A stretch of DNA of 64,000 nt from Dyella kyungheensis (lineage in GTDB: Bacteria > Pseudomonadota > Gammaproteobacteria > Xanthomonadales > Rhodanobacteraceae). The first letter of the stretch is position 1. Each line of letters opens with the position of its first letter. The DNA is taken from assembly GCF_016905005.1 (NCBI RefSeq), contig NZ_JADIKC010000006.1, positions 124,001-188,000 of the forward strand, in the 5' to 3' direction. The notes beneath the pieces are model-generated. The model saw nothing but the letters and a program-made list of their open reading frames with translations. It searched no databases and was not told the DNA's origin. Made by a program: the position numbers and the translations under genes. Of this stretch, positions 33,173-41,950 are shown piece by piece.

Positions 33173-35047
33173 ATGTTGCATCCTGTCCGCCCCCTGCTTG
33201 GCCTGTTGCTCGCCGGCGCGCTGAGCCAGGCCCTGGCCGCCTCCGCCGATGACAGCGCCACGCTGCTGGACAGCATGCGCCAGGCCTATGGCGCCGCTCG
33301 CTGGAACGAGGTCGCCGCGCTGCAGGCCACTGGCAAGGAGACCAGCGACGGACTTACCGGGCCCTGGCAGGCCACCGTGGACCTGCGCACCGGCCAGTAC
33401 GCCACGCGCGCGCGCAACGAAGTTTTCGGCAGCGCCGGGGGCATCGACGCTCGGGGGCAGTGGCGCGAGGACGCGACCGGCCTGATCCATCCGCTGGATT
33501 CGGACGAAGCACGCACGGTGGCCGTCACCGAGAGCTGGCTGCGCCGCTTCGGCTTTCTCGATGCGCAGTCGGCGGTGGCCTATCGCCGGCTGCCCGATGC
33601 GCAGGACAACGGCCATACCTACCAGCGCGTGGAAGCCACGCCCGCGGGCGGACGACTGGTCACGCTGTGGATCGACCCGGGTACGCATCGGCTGGATCGC
33701 GCGATCTATGCCACCTCGTTCCTGGTCGCCACCGAACGCTATGGCGACTACCGTGCCGTGGACGGACTGCAGCTGCCGTTTCGCATCAACAGTTCGCGCG
33801 CCAACCTTGCCGGCAATGCCGACGGCGAGAGCGACGATGTGGTCGAGCGTTACCAGCTGCTGAGCAGCGTGCCCAAGGCCGAGCTGCAACGCCCCGACGG
33901 CAAGGTGCGCGACGTGAGCATGGCCAACGGCGCGCGTGACGCTGTGACACCGATGCACATCGAGGGCGGCATCGTGCTGGTCGATGTGAGCATCGATGGA
34001 CGTCCGCCGATGCCCTTCATCCTCGATACGGGCGGCCACGCGATCCTCACCACCGATGCGGCGAAGCAGATGGGTTACCAGACCCAGGGGCAAGGCGTGA
34101 GCGGCGGCTCGGGCTCCGGCACCATGAGCACCTCCTACACCAAGGTGCACGACACCGCCCTGGGCAACGCGCACGTGCGTGACCTCACCTATTCCGTGCT
34201 GCCCTATCCCTTCAGCTTCTACGAACGAGGCAAGCAGACGCCGATTGCCGGCATCCTCGGCCTGGAGATGTTCGAGCGTTTCGCCATCACCTTCGACAAC
34301 GACCACCAGCAATTGCATCTGAAGCCCTATGACATGGGCGAGGTGCCGCCGGCGATGAAGGGCGACGCGGTAGCGTTGCGCTTCACCGACGACATGCCGC
34401 TGGTGCAGGCGCAATTGGACGGCCGTACCGGCATGTTCGGCATCGACACCGGCAACGCCGGCTACCTGCTCATGTTCCCCCAATGGGCCGCACGCAACGG
34501 CATTGCAGCGCGCTATGAAGCAGGCCTGCCGATTCCCACCGGCGGCGTCGGCGGCCTGTTCACCGCCCATGTCGCCCACGCGAAGGAACTCATCCTGGGC
34601 ACGCAGCGCCTGGACAACCTGACCGCCATGCTCACCCGCACCGACGCCGGCGCCACCGGCAATCCGAGCGAGGCGGGCAATATCGGCCAGGACGTGCTCG
34701 CCCGCTTCAACGTGCACTTCGACTACCGCCGCCAGCAAATGGTGTTGATGCCGCGCAACCCCGCACCGGTGTGGCACTACGGCATGGCCGGCTTCCGCGC
34801 CGAAAAGAGCAAGGAGCAACCGGACCGCTTCAAGGTCATCAACGTGATGCCCGGCAGTCCCGCCCAACAAGCCGGACTGAAACAGGGCGACGCCATCATG
34901 GCGGCCAATGGAAAACCCTCAACCGACCTGAGCTTCGGCGGACTGCGCGAACTGAGCATGCATCTGCCGGAGGGCACGCCGCTGACGTTGACCTTGGCGG
35001 ATGGACGCGAACTGAAGATGAAGATGCGGGATCTGGCGCCCAAATGA
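33173..35047 (+). CDS. Secreted protein with two aspartyl-protease-like domains and a PDZ domain
   Basis: 624 aa, signal peptide 1-22 (LLGLLLAGALSQALA). A beta-rich region resembling a lipoprotein-carrier fold covers about 23-250. Two retropepsin-like units follow, each with an Asp-Thr-Gly: D285 (FILDTGGHAIL) and D425 (GIDTGNAGYL). A PDZ domain ends the protein (about 540-620, VINVMPGSPAQQAGLKQGDAIMAANGKP). Retropepsins dimerise so that each unit gives one Asp; here both sit in one chain, as in pepsins. Protease activity in the periplasm is plausible but unproven. A REP pair and the RAYT gene follow. Confidence 0.8.
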   Translation: MLHPVRPLLGLLLAGALSQALAASADDSATLLDSMRQAYGAARWNEVAALQATGKETSDGLTGPWQATVDLRTGQYATRARNEVFGSAGGIDARGQWREDATGLIHPLDSDEARTVAVTESWLRRFGFLDAQSAVAYRRLPDAQDNGHTYQRVEATPAGGRLVTLWIDPGTHRLDRAIYATSFLVATERYGDYRAVDGLQLPFRINSSRANLAGNADGESDDVVERYQLLSSVPKAELQRPDGKVRDVSMANGARDAVTPMHIEGGIVLVDVSIDGRPPMPFILDTGGHAILTTDAAKQMGYQTQGQGVSGGSGSGTMSTSYTKVHDTALGNAHVRDLTYSVLPYPFSFYERGKQTPIAGILGLEMFERFAITFDNDHQQLHLKPYDMGEVPPAMKGDAVALRFTDDMPLVQAQLDGRTGMFGIDTGNAGYLLMFPQWAARNGIAARYEAGLPIPTGGVGGLFTAHVAHAKELILGTQRLDNLTAMLTRTDAGATGNPSEAGNIGQDVLARFNVHFDYRRQQMVLMPRNPAPVWHYGMAGFRAEKSKEQPDRFKVINVMPGSPAQQAGLKQGDAIMAANGKPSTDLSFGGLRELSMHLPEGTPLTLTLADGRELKMKMRDLAPK

Positions 35048-35056
35048 AGCGTCTTC

Positions 35057-35139
35057 TGTAGGAGCGCACCCTGTGCGCGACAAACCTATCCTGCGCCGAG
35101 ACCTGGACGCACCCGTCGCGCACAGGGCGCACTTCTACA
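35057..35139. repeat. REP inverted pair (TAGGAG subtype) next to the RAYT gene
   Basis: The left copy TGTAGGAGCGCACCCTG... (35057-35081) faces an imperfect right copy (35115-35139, with AGTGCGCC replacing AGCGCACC when read in the same sense). It ends one base before the 3' end of the transposase gene at 35141. Confidence 0.85.
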
Positions 35140-35140
35140 G

Positions 35141-35596
35141 TCAAAGCCAGACGCAGTTCCAGTACGGGTAGTCAAGCACTGCTTCTACCAATCCCGCGCG
35201 CAGTGGATTGGCGACGATGTAACGAGCCACACTCCGGACATCGTCCTCCCGGCGCAACGCGCGGTCGTGAAAACCCGTTCCCCAGACAACTTGGGGATGG
35301 ATGCAACGAATCTGTTTGGCTGTCGCCGCCTTGAACCGGTTCATCACGGTAGAGAGTGAATCTCGATGGCCCAGAGTGACGAGACCATGCCAATGATCTG
35401 GCATCAGGACCCAACATAACAGCGACGCGTCACCCCAATGCTTTGCCTCATGGATGCATCGGCACACGCTGCGTGCGAGATGGTGATCCTTGAATAAAGG
35501 GCGCCGATATGCGGTGACTGTGGTCAATAGATAGGCGCAACCAGGGACGGATGCACGTCCCGCACGCAGCGCACGATGACCGGCAGTTCCATTCAT
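35141..35596 (-). CDS. REP-associated tyrosine transposase (RAYT, IS200-like Y1)
   Basis: 151 aa from ATG 35596; further in-frame ATGs up to 35665 would extend it by 23 residues. It has the Y1-transposase HUH motif as HWH at 68-70 within VLMPDHWHGLV, the RAYT-typical SLSTVMNRFKAATAK, WGTGFHDRALRREDDVRSVARYIVANP (catalytic Tyr126) and PLRAGLV. RAYTs are single-copy domesticated relatives of IS200/IS605 transposases that bind and cut REP hairpins. REPs flank it on both sides, and both belong to the TAGGAG subtype. The reading frame is intact. Confidence 0.92.
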   Translation of the reverse strand: MNGTAGHRALRAGRASVPGCAYLLTTVTAYRRPLFKDHHLARSVCRCIHEAKHWGDASLLCWVLMPDHWHGLVTLGHRDSLSTVMNRFKAATAKQIRCIHPQVVWGTGFHDRALRREDDVRSVARYIVANPLRAGLVEAVLDYPYWNCVWL

Positions 35597-35708
35597 GACG
35601 GGAACGTCGCATCGCGGCAGGCGTCCCGTCATCAGCGACATAGTGGGCTGAGCGTAGGGCGGCAACTCTCTGGCGCCAAGGTGAATTGGTCAACCTCGGC
35701 TCTGTTGT

Positions 35709-35733
35709 GTCGCGCACAGGGTGCGCTCCTACA
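35709..35733. repeat. Single REP copy (TAGGAG subtype)
   Basis: One copy, GTCGCGCACAGGGTGC...CCTACA when read on the plus strand, about 110 bases upstream of the RAYT start. With the pair at 35057-35139 it brackets the transposase gene. Confidence 0.85.
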
Positions 35734-35753
35734 ATGGTTGTTTGCAGGGGGGG

Positions 35754-36251
35754 CTACTTCGTCCGGCCGCTGTCGGTCATCGCCTGGGTGCGGAATACGG
35801 TTTCGTAGCGCAGGTCGGTGGTGTGCAGATTCGCATCTGCTGGGGAGGCCAACCGATCACGCGGCACAGTGTGCAGGCGCGAACCCAGCTCGCGCTTGTC
35901 GACCGACTGGATCGCTACGGACTGGCATGCACGCGCGACACCCGATTCGAGCGAGACGATGTGATCGTCCGCCAGCACCGGCTGGTCGCATGCCGCGTCG
36001 ATGGTGACCAGCCACACGTCTTTGTGGGAACCGTCGACGGTATAGAAGGCCACGCGGTGATCGCCGAGCGGATCCACGCTGGTGATCCGGGCCGATTCGG
36101 GAACGCCGGTGACCTTCTGGCCCGCCGACTTCACATAGGCCTCACGCTGGGCGGCCTGCGCGTCCTTGTTGCTATCCGCCAAGGCTGCACCGGCAGTGCA
36201 GATCGACGCGGTTGCGGCCAAACCCAACACCAGACTCTTGCACATCGTCAT
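35754..36251 (-). CDS. Secreted protein of unknown function
   Basis: 165 aa from ATG 36251 (MTMCKSLVLGL); an ATG two codons later would also do, and a longer start at 36326 puts a basic stretch before the signal sequence. The signal peptide (SLVLGLAATASICTAGAALA) is clear. The mature part contains one cysteine pair (DAACDQPVL, VARACQSVA) about 20 residues apart that could form a disulphide, and a VAFYTVDGSHKDVWLVTID strand pair. It resembles small periplasmic proteins common in Xanthomonadales (possibly DUF6491), but I cannot confirm that. Confidence 0.7.
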   Translation of the reverse strand: MTMCKSLVLGLAATASICTAGAALADSNKDAQAAQREAYVKSAGQKVTGVPESARITSVDPLGDHRVAFYTVDGSHKDVWLVTIDAACDQPVLADDHIVSLESGVARACQSVAIQSVDKRELGSRLHTVPRDRLASPADANLHTTDLRYETVFRTQAMTDSGRTK

Positions 36252-36356
36252 GGCAATGATCCCTGCGCGAGTGGTTAGTCGCTCTTTTTTACGACCAGCA
36301 CCGCGCAGGATCAATCGGCGGCGCATGAAGTTTTCTTCATGCGCCGCATCGACGCG

Positions 36357-38060
36357 TTACGGCTTGGACAAGCCGAGCGTTTCCAGGCCCTGCTCGAAGG
36401 TGACATCCACCGGGATCTTCGCCTGGTCCAGGCGCTTCAGGTCACCTGCCAGGGTCGCGTCGACATTGCCCATGGTTTCGGTGAGTTTCCTGGCCGCGTC
36501 GTAGTCGCCATCGCCCTGGATGGCGAGCAGCTTGGCCGAAAGCGCGTTCATCGCGGCGGTCATCTTGTCGAAGTCGACGCGATAGCGACCGCTGGCGGCG
36601 TCGCGGGTGAAGGCGCCCTGCTGCTGGAAGAAGTTGAAGCGCACCATGTTCGCCTTGGCGTGCGCGTCGCTGGCGCCGAAGCGCACCGAGCGCAGGATGC
36701 CGGCAAGGAAGGTGACGTAGTTGTCCATCAGCTTGGCCTTGTCCAGCTCGCCCTTGTCGGCCAGCTTGCTCACCATGTACAGGCCGAGGATATCCGCCTT
36801 GCCTTCCTCGAAGCTCGACGCCTGATCCTTCAGCGCGGTGCGCACCATGCCCTTGCCGTTGAGCGTGTTCTTGATGCCCAGGCCGTGCGCCACTTCGTGG
36901 AACATGGTGTTCTCGAAGAACGCATCGAAGGTAAGGTGCGACTGCTGGTCGTCGACGATCAGCTCCTTGGCAATCGGCAGCATGATCTTGTCGAACTTCG
37001 CCTGCATCACGTTTTCCAGCTGCAGGCGGCGGGTGCCTTTCTTCAGCTGCACTTCCTCGTCGTTGGGAAGATTGATGGCGATGGTCTTGGCGCCGACATT
37101 CGCATCGCCCGCGTAGTACACGGCGAAATACGCGTTGAGATCGGCGTCGGCACCGGGCTTCTCGGCCTTGTACCTGTCGTCCACCGGCAGCTCGCGCTGC
37201 AGTTCGGGCAGGTATTTGGCGAAGCGCGCGAGCTTGGCGCTCCACGCCTGATCCTTCACCAGCACGTAGCTCTCGTAGCTGGCCTTGTAGCCGAACAACT
37301 GGTCTTCATAGGTTTCGATCGGACCGATCACGATGTCGACAGGATTGTTCTTCATCGACATCCAGGCGAAATCGCTGGGGCGATAGTCGTCGCTCAACAG
37401 GGCATCGGCGCGCTTCTTCAAGTAGCTCGCGAATTCCTTGTCGGCCGACAGATCGGCGGCCTGGCGCAACAGCCCGGCCGCGCGTTCCAGGTCGGCCTTG
37501 TAGGCCACGTGGTAGGGCACCGTCACCAACTTGTTCTGCGCATCGCGGCGCAGCAGCGTGTACAGGCCGGTCTTGTCCTTGAGATCGGCCTGGTCGAATT
37601 CGGCCTTGGTCATGTCGGCCGGATAGAACTGCGCGCCCAGGGGACGCGGCCCGACCCCGGCAACGAACGACTGGTCGTTGTCCAGGCGATCCCACGGACC
37701 GTAGTTGATCTCGGCAAAATGGCGCGTCACCTCGTCGGGAATGCGCGCCATCAGCGCGGCCTTGTCGCCCCACGACTGTTTCCAGTAGATGTCGTTGGTG
37801 ACATCGGCCGCCTCGATCAGCAGCGCGATCATCTGCTTCTGCTTGTCGTCGAACTGGGAGAGATCGGCGGTGAGCTTCACCGAGGCGTAGTTGGCCATGC
37901 GCTGCGCGGCGATGTCGGCATCGGTGGACGGCGGCGGCACCGCCGTCGCACTGCTGGCGGGCGACGGTGCGGACGCGGCGGCAGCGGGTGCATTGTCGTC
38001 GTGCGAGCTGCAGCCGGCCAGGACGGCGATGAGACTGAGGGCAAGCAGGTGGCGGCGCAT
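36357..38060 (-). CDS. Putative lipoprotein metallopeptidase, M49-like
   Basis: 567 aa from ATG 38060. A lipobox (IAVLAGC, Cys17) and an Ala/Pro/Ser-rich linker (18-45) show a lipid-anchored envelope protein. The metal site is HEVAH at 388-392 with EEGKAD at 418-423, giving His388, His392 and Glu419 as likely zinc ligands and Glu389 as the base. That second motif and the overall plan resemble dipeptidyl-peptidase III (M49), whose classic motif is HEXXGH; the five-residue form here occurs in some bacterial and plant relatives. Peptidase activity is likely but substrate and exact family are inferred. Confidence 0.78.
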   Translation of the reverse strand: MRRHLLALSLIAVLAGCSSHDDNAPAAAASAPSPASSATAVPPPSTDADIAAQRMANYASVKLTADLSQFDDKQKQMIALLIEAADVTNDIYWKQSWGDKAALMARIPDEVTRHFAEINYGPWDRLDNDQSFVAGVGPRPLGAQFYPADMTKAEFDQADLKDKTGLYTLLRRDAQNKLVTVPYHVAYKADLERAAGLLRQAADLSADKEFASYLKKRADALLSDDYRPSDFAWMSMKNNPVDIVIGPIETYEDQLFGYKASYESYVLVKDQAWSAKLARFAKYLPELQRELPVDDRYKAEKPGADADLNAYFAVYYAGDANVGAKTIAINLPNDEEVQLKKGTRRLQLENVMQAKFDKIMLPIAKELIVDDQQSHLTFDAFFENTMFHEVAHGLGIKNTLNGKGMVRTALKDQASSFEEGKADILGLYMVSKLADKGELDKAKLMDNYVTFLAGILRSVRFGASDAHAKANMVRFNFFQQQGAFTRDAASGRYRVDFDKMTAAMNALSAKLLAIQGDGDYDAARKLTETMGNVDATLAGDLKRLDQAKIPVDVTFEQGLETLGLSKP

Positions 38061-38126
38061 GGGGTGTCCCGGTGGGAGGAAAAGCCGATGGTAGCGCGAG
38101 ACTTGCTCGGCGATGCCTCTCCTGGC

Positions 38127-38154
38127 CGTCATTCCGGCGCAGGCCGGAATGACG
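38127..38154. repeat. Inverted repeat CGTCATTCCGGC / GCCGGAATGACG
   Basis: A perfect 12-bp stem (38127-38138 with 38143-38154) around a GCAG loop. This GTCATTCC...GGAATGAC palindrome is a well-known dispersed element in many proteobacteria. It sits between the NatB-like permease gene and the M49-like gene on the same strand and may act as a terminator for the operon upstream. Confidence 0.75.
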
Positions 38155-38189
38155 TAATTATCAGAACTGAGGCAACCCTGCCAGCGATC

Positions 38190-39398
38190 TCACCCCGAAA
38201 TCGCCAACCGCTCGGACCGATACAGGCGCGCCGTCACCAGCACGCCGAGCACGGACGCAGCCAGGCTGCCGATCAGGCACAAGCCGAGCTGCTCAGGCGT
38301 TACGCCATCGCCGCGCAGCAGCTGCATGATGCCCAGGTGCTGGCCCAGCAACGGCACGGCGTACATCCATCCTTGTGCCTTGATCGGCATGGTCGAGAGC
38401 AGGATGCTCGGCAGGATCGGTACGAACATCAGCAGCGACACGTACATCTGCGCTTCGCGATAGCTCTTGGCGAACGCGGCCACCATCGACTGCAGGGCTG
38501 CCAACAGCACGATCAGCGGCAGCATCAACAGCAGCACCTGGCCACTGAAGCCCAGGCCGAGGTTGAGTTCCATGCCGAGCTTTTCGGTGGGTACGAAACG
38601 CCCCACCACGCCGAAGGCGACCAGGCTGATCAGCAGGCTCGCCGCCGAGAACGTGCAGATCGCGCCGAGCTTGCCGGCGAGGATTTTCCAGCGCGGCACC
38701 GGGTTGGCGAACAACGGTTCCAGCGACTGGCGCTCGCGCTCGCCGGCAGTGAGGTCGATCGCCAGATACATGCCGCCCATGAACACCGTGAGCACGAAGA
38801 AATACGGCAGGATCGAGAAGACCAACGCCGCACGCGCCTGCGCCGTGGCCTGGTCGCGCTTGGCGGCCACCACCGGCCATGCAGTGCTGGGCGACAGGCC
38901 GCGCGACACCAGGCGCATCGCACCTTGCTGGCGCGCATAGGTCTCGACCACGCTCGACAGGCGATCCACCGAAGCATTGGCATCGCGCTGCGAGGAGTCG
39001 TAGATCAACTCCACCTGCACCGCTTCGCCCTTGCGCCAGGCGGTGGCGTAGTCGGGCGAGATGCGCAGCACCACGTCGGCATCCTGCTTGCGCACGGCCA
39101 GCTCGGGATTGGCGATGGCCGGCTTCGGCACGATGCCTTCGGCTTTCAGCGCGTTGATCAGGTTCGGCGCGTATTCGGCGCCGCTCACCGGCACCGGCAG
39201 CGGCTTCTCGGCCTTGTCCAGCTGGCGGTTGAGGGTGATGTTGAGCAGCATCACCATGATGATCGGCCCCAGCAGCGGGCCGGTGAGGAAGGCGCTGGTG
39301 ATGGTGCGCCGGTCGCGCAGGTTCTCGCGCACCTCTTTCATGAAGACCGTGACGAAGGCACGGGTGCGCATGATGGGCGTGGTGGTTTTCATGTTCAT
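38190..39398 (-). CDS. ABC transporter permease, NatB-like
   Basis: 402 aa, overlapping the ATPase gene by 4 bases. One N-terminal membrane helix (RTITSAFLTGPLLGPIIMVMLLNITL) is followed by a large extracytoplasmic domain (about 50-180) and five or six more helices (about 190-395). GERERQSLEPLFANPVPRWKILAGKL is the conserved cytoplasmic segment of ABC-2 permeases. NatB pairs with NatA in sodium export in Bacillus; the ion or drug moved here is unknown. It is last in a five-gene minus-strand operon. Confidence 0.88.
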   Translation of the reverse strand: MNMKTTTPIMRTRAFVTVFMKEVRENLRDRRTITSAFLTGPLLGPIIMVMLLNITLNRQLDKAEKPLPVPVSGAEYAPNLINALKAEGIVPKPAIANPELAVRKQDADVVLRISPDYATAWRKGEAVQVELIYDSSQRDANASVDRLSSVVETYARQQGAMRLVSRGLSPSTAWPVVAAKRDQATAQARAALVFSILPYFFVLTVFMGGMYLAIDLTAGERERQSLEPLFANPVPRWKILAGKLGAICTFSAASLLISLVAFGVVGRFVPTEKLGMELNLGLGFSGQVLLLMLPLIVLLAALQSMVAAFAKSYREAQMYVSLLMFVPILPSILLSTMPIKAQGWMYAVPLLGQHLGIMQLLRGDGVTPEQLGLCLIGSLAASVLGVLVTARLYRSERLAISG

Positions 39399-40129
39399 GC
39401 GGCGAGACCCTCTTCGCTGCCGATGATCTTCACGAAGGCGTCCTCGAGGTTGGCCTCACCGGTTTGTTCGCGCAGCGCAGCCGGCGTCTCGTCGGCCACC
39501 ACGCGTCCGTTGGCGATCACCACGATGCGATCGCACAGCGCTCCCACCTCCTGCATGATGTGGCTGGAGAACAGCACGCAGCGTCCCTCGCTTTTCAGGT
39601 GCTGCATGAACTGGCGCAGCCCGCGCGTGGCCATCACGTCGAGGCCGTTGGTGGGCTCGTCGAGAATGACGTTGCGCGGATCGTGGATGAGCGCGCGGGC
39701 AATCGCGGTCTTCACGCGTTGTCCCTGCGAAAAGCCCTCGGTGCGGCGATCGGCGATGTCGGCCATGTCCAGCGCCTTCACCAGGGCCTCGCGGCGACTG
39801 TCGAGCAGTTCCTCGGGCAAGCCGTGCAGGCGCGCGAAGTAGTCGATGTTCTCGCGCGCGGTGAGGCGCTTGTAGAGGCCGCGCGCATCGGGCAGCACGC
39901 CCAGCTCGCGGCGCACGGCCAGCGCGTCCTGGGCGGCATCGATGCCGTCCACCAGCACCTGGCCGCGGTCGGGCGTCATCAGGGTGTAGAGCATGCGCAG
40001 CGTGGTCGTCTTGCCGGCGCCGTTGGGACCGAGCAGGCCGGTGATCTCGCCATCGCGTGCCTTGAAGCTGACGCCGTCCACCGCCTTCACGGTGCCGAAC
40101 GCTTTGTGCAAATCCCTTACCTCGATCAT
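39395..40129 (-). CDS. ABC transporter ATP-binding protein, NatA-like
   Basis: 244 aa from ATG 40129, which overlaps the hydrolase gene's stop. Walker A GLLGPNGAGKTTTLRM (about 32-47), signature FSQGQRVKTAIARAL (about 135), Walker B NVILDEPTNGLDVMATRG and switch His (FSSHIMQEV) are all intact; the signature has the FSQGQ form seen in NatA-type proteins. It powers the NatB-like permease encoded next. Confidence 0.92.
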   Translation of the reverse strand: MIEVRDLHKAFGTVKAVDGVSFKARDGEITGLLGPNGAGKTTTLRMLYTLMTPDRGQVLVDGIDAAQDALAVRRELGVLPDARGLYKRLTARENIDYFARLHGLPEELLDSRREALVKALDMADIADRRTEGFSQGQRVKTAIARALIHDPRNVILDEPTNGLDVMATRGLRQFMQHLKSEGRCVLFSSHIMQEVGALCDRIVVIANGRVVADETPAALREQTGEANLEDAFVKIIGSEEGLAA

Positions 40130-41703
40130 GGCGTCGCTCCGTTGAAATCGATGAACGTCGGCGTCGGCTGCAGTCGCTCCAGACAGGCAGCGTCCAGCGC
40201 CTTGGGATTGAGATCTTCGATGAAGTGCTTGACCAGCTGCGGCGCACAGCCGGCATTGATCACGTTGTGGCCCTGGCCGGTAAGTACGAGATGGCGTGAA
40301 TTGGGCAGGTTCTTCGCCACCTGCTCGCCGTAGCGCGGCGGCGTGACCGGATCGAACTGGCCGGAAAACAGCAGCACCGGCGTGTCGGTTTTGAGCGGCT
40401 GATGAAAGTCCGCCGGACGCGTGCCCTTGGGCCACACGGCGCACGAATTGCGCAGCGTGTCGACCATGCGCGTACCGAGAATGGTGTGCGCATCTTCTTC
40501 GCGCGGGACCAGAAGGTCGGCATCCTCGCTGCAGATCACCGCCAACTGCATGCCGCCGTTCATGGTGTCGGACAGGTCGCCGGAAAGCAGCTTGGCCTGG
40601 CCCAGCAGCGGGCCGACATCGCCGTGCGCCGCCGCGTCGATGGACAGCGGCAGCAGCGCGGCGGTGAGCGGCGAATAGGCGAACATCCGCACCACGCTGG
40701 CCAGCGAGTATTCGCTCAGCGTGCGCTGCACGCTCTGGTAGTTCTGCGGATCGCGGAAGCTCACCTTGTGCGGGTTGGCGCGCAACGCATCGCGCAACTG
40801 ATAGAGCGTCTGATACGGATCGCCGTAGCGCTTGCGGCACGCCTCTACCGCCGCGCATTGCGCGAACTGCGCCTTCAGCGCGTCTTCCAGGTCGGGCGCG
40901 AAGTCCTGGCCCAGCACCAGCTCGTTCGGCACCACGCCATCCAGCACCAGGCTGCGCACGGCCGCGGGATAACGCATCGCATACTGCTGCGCCATGCGCG
41001 TGCCGTAGGACACGCCCACCAGGTCGAAAGTGGGCGAACCCAGCGCCTTGCGCACGTCTTCCAGATCCTGCGCGGCGATCGTGGTGGTGTAGTAGCGCGG
41101 ATCGGCCTTGCCCTCGAGCTGCTTGAGGCAACGCTCGGTCTCGCGCTTCTGGCTCTCGGCGCTGAGGTCGATGTCTTCGGAACCGCCTTCGGTGCCCTCG
41201 CCTTCGTCCTTGCAGGTGAGCGGGTTGGAACCGCCGGTGCCGCGCTGGTCGAGCAGCACCACGTGGCGATGCTGGACCAGCGGTGACAGCGCGCCCGACA
41301 CGCCCGGCCACGATTCGGTCGCCGCCTGACCCGGCCCGCCCGCCAGCATCACCAGCATGTCCTTGCTGGCGACCTGCGCGCTGCTGCGGATCACCGCGAG
41401 CTTGAGGTGGATCTTGCGGCTGTTCGGATCGTCGCGATTCTCGGGCACCTCGAACGGCGCGCACCAGGCGGCGGTGGATAGCCCGCTGTTGGGCTGACCC
41501 AATTCGCAGGGCGTCAGCGTGAGCGAGCCCAGTGTCCAGGTCTGTGGCTTGACTGGCGCGGACGGTGCCTGGGCCAGCGCGCTGGCCGTTGGAGCGCCAT
41601 CGGGCGCCGCATTGGTCTGCGGATGAAAGTGCTTCCAGCCCAGCACGGACAGCGCGATGACCACGATGCCGATGCGAAAGGCGGTTCGGCCTTTGATTGC
41701 CAT
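40126..41703 (-). CDS. Alpha/beta hydrolase, S33/TAP-like family
   Basis: 525 aa with a single N-terminal membrane anchor or uncleaved signal (TAFRIGIVVIALSVLGW). Core motifs: MLAGGPGQAATES (about 115-127, oxyanion region), VVLLDQRGTGGSNPLTC (about 147), nucleophile elbow GVSYGTRMAQQYA, Asp in LFSGQFDPVTPPRYGE and His in LTGQGHNVIN, followed by the TAP-like C-terminal domain. This is the secreted tripeptidyl/prolyl-aminopeptidase-like group. It faces the periplasm. It lies between the XRE regulator and the ABC genes in one operon. Confidence 0.88.
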   Translation of the reverse strand: MAIKGRTAFRIGIVVIALSVLGWKHFHPQTNAAPDGAPTASALAQAPSAPVKPQTWTLGSLTLTPCELGQPNSGLSTAAWCAPFEVPENRDDPNSRKIHLKLAVIRSSAQVASKDMLVMLAGGPGQAATESWPGVSGALSPLVQHRHVVLLDQRGTGGSNPLTCKDEGEGTEGGSEDIDLSAESQKRETERCLKQLEGKADPRYYTTTIAAQDLEDVRKALGSPTFDLVGVSYGTRMAQQYAMRYPAAVRSLVLDGVVPNELVLGQDFAPDLEDALKAQFAQCAAVEACRKRYGDPYQTLYQLRDALRANPHKVSFRDPQNYQSVQRTLSEYSLASVVRMFAYSPLTAALLPLSIDAAAHGDVGPLLGQAKLLSGDLSDTMNGGMQLAVICSEDADLLVPREEDAHTILGTRMVDTLRNSCAVWPKGTRPADFHQPLKTDTPVLLFSGQFDPVTPPRYGEQVAKNLPNSRHLVLTGQGHNVINAGCAPQLVKHFIEDLNPKALDAACLERLQPTPTFIDFNGATP

Positions 41704-41716
41704 GGGTGTTTTCCCC

Positions 41717-41950
41717 TCACTCCATTGGATGTCGCGAAACCATCGGCGTTGCCGCCTGCGGTTCCGGTTCGAAGATCGATTCGATGGAAAGACCGAACAA
41801 CCGCGCGATCTTGAACGCCAGCGGCAAGCTCGGATCGTACTTGCCGGTCTCGATGGCGTTCACCGTCTGGCGCGAGACGTCCAGGCGCTCGGCCAGGTCG
41901 GCCTGCGACCAGCCGCGTTCGCCGCGCAGTTCACGGATGCGGTTGATCAT
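41717..41950 (-). CDS. XRE-family transcriptional regulator
   Basis: 77 aa. It is nearly all one helix-turn-helix domain: NRIRELRGERGWSQADLAERL then DVSRQTVNAIETGKYDPSLPLAFKIARLF, the short stand-alone YozG/PF01381 type. The ATG at 41950 overlaps the stop of the membrane protein gene, and the hydrolase gene starts 13 bases after its own stop. An obvious palindromic operator sits at the operon promoter (42612-42633), so autoregulation is likely. Confidence 0.93.
   Translation of the reverse strand: MINRIRELRGERGWSQADLAERLDVSRQTVNAIETGKYDPSLPLAFKIARLFGLSIESIFEPEPQAATPMVSRHPME

Noticed and set aside
36339-39842. 1167-codon open frame on the plus strand
   Set aside because: It crosses the M49-like, NatB-like and NatA-like genes on the other strand and ignores their boundaries.
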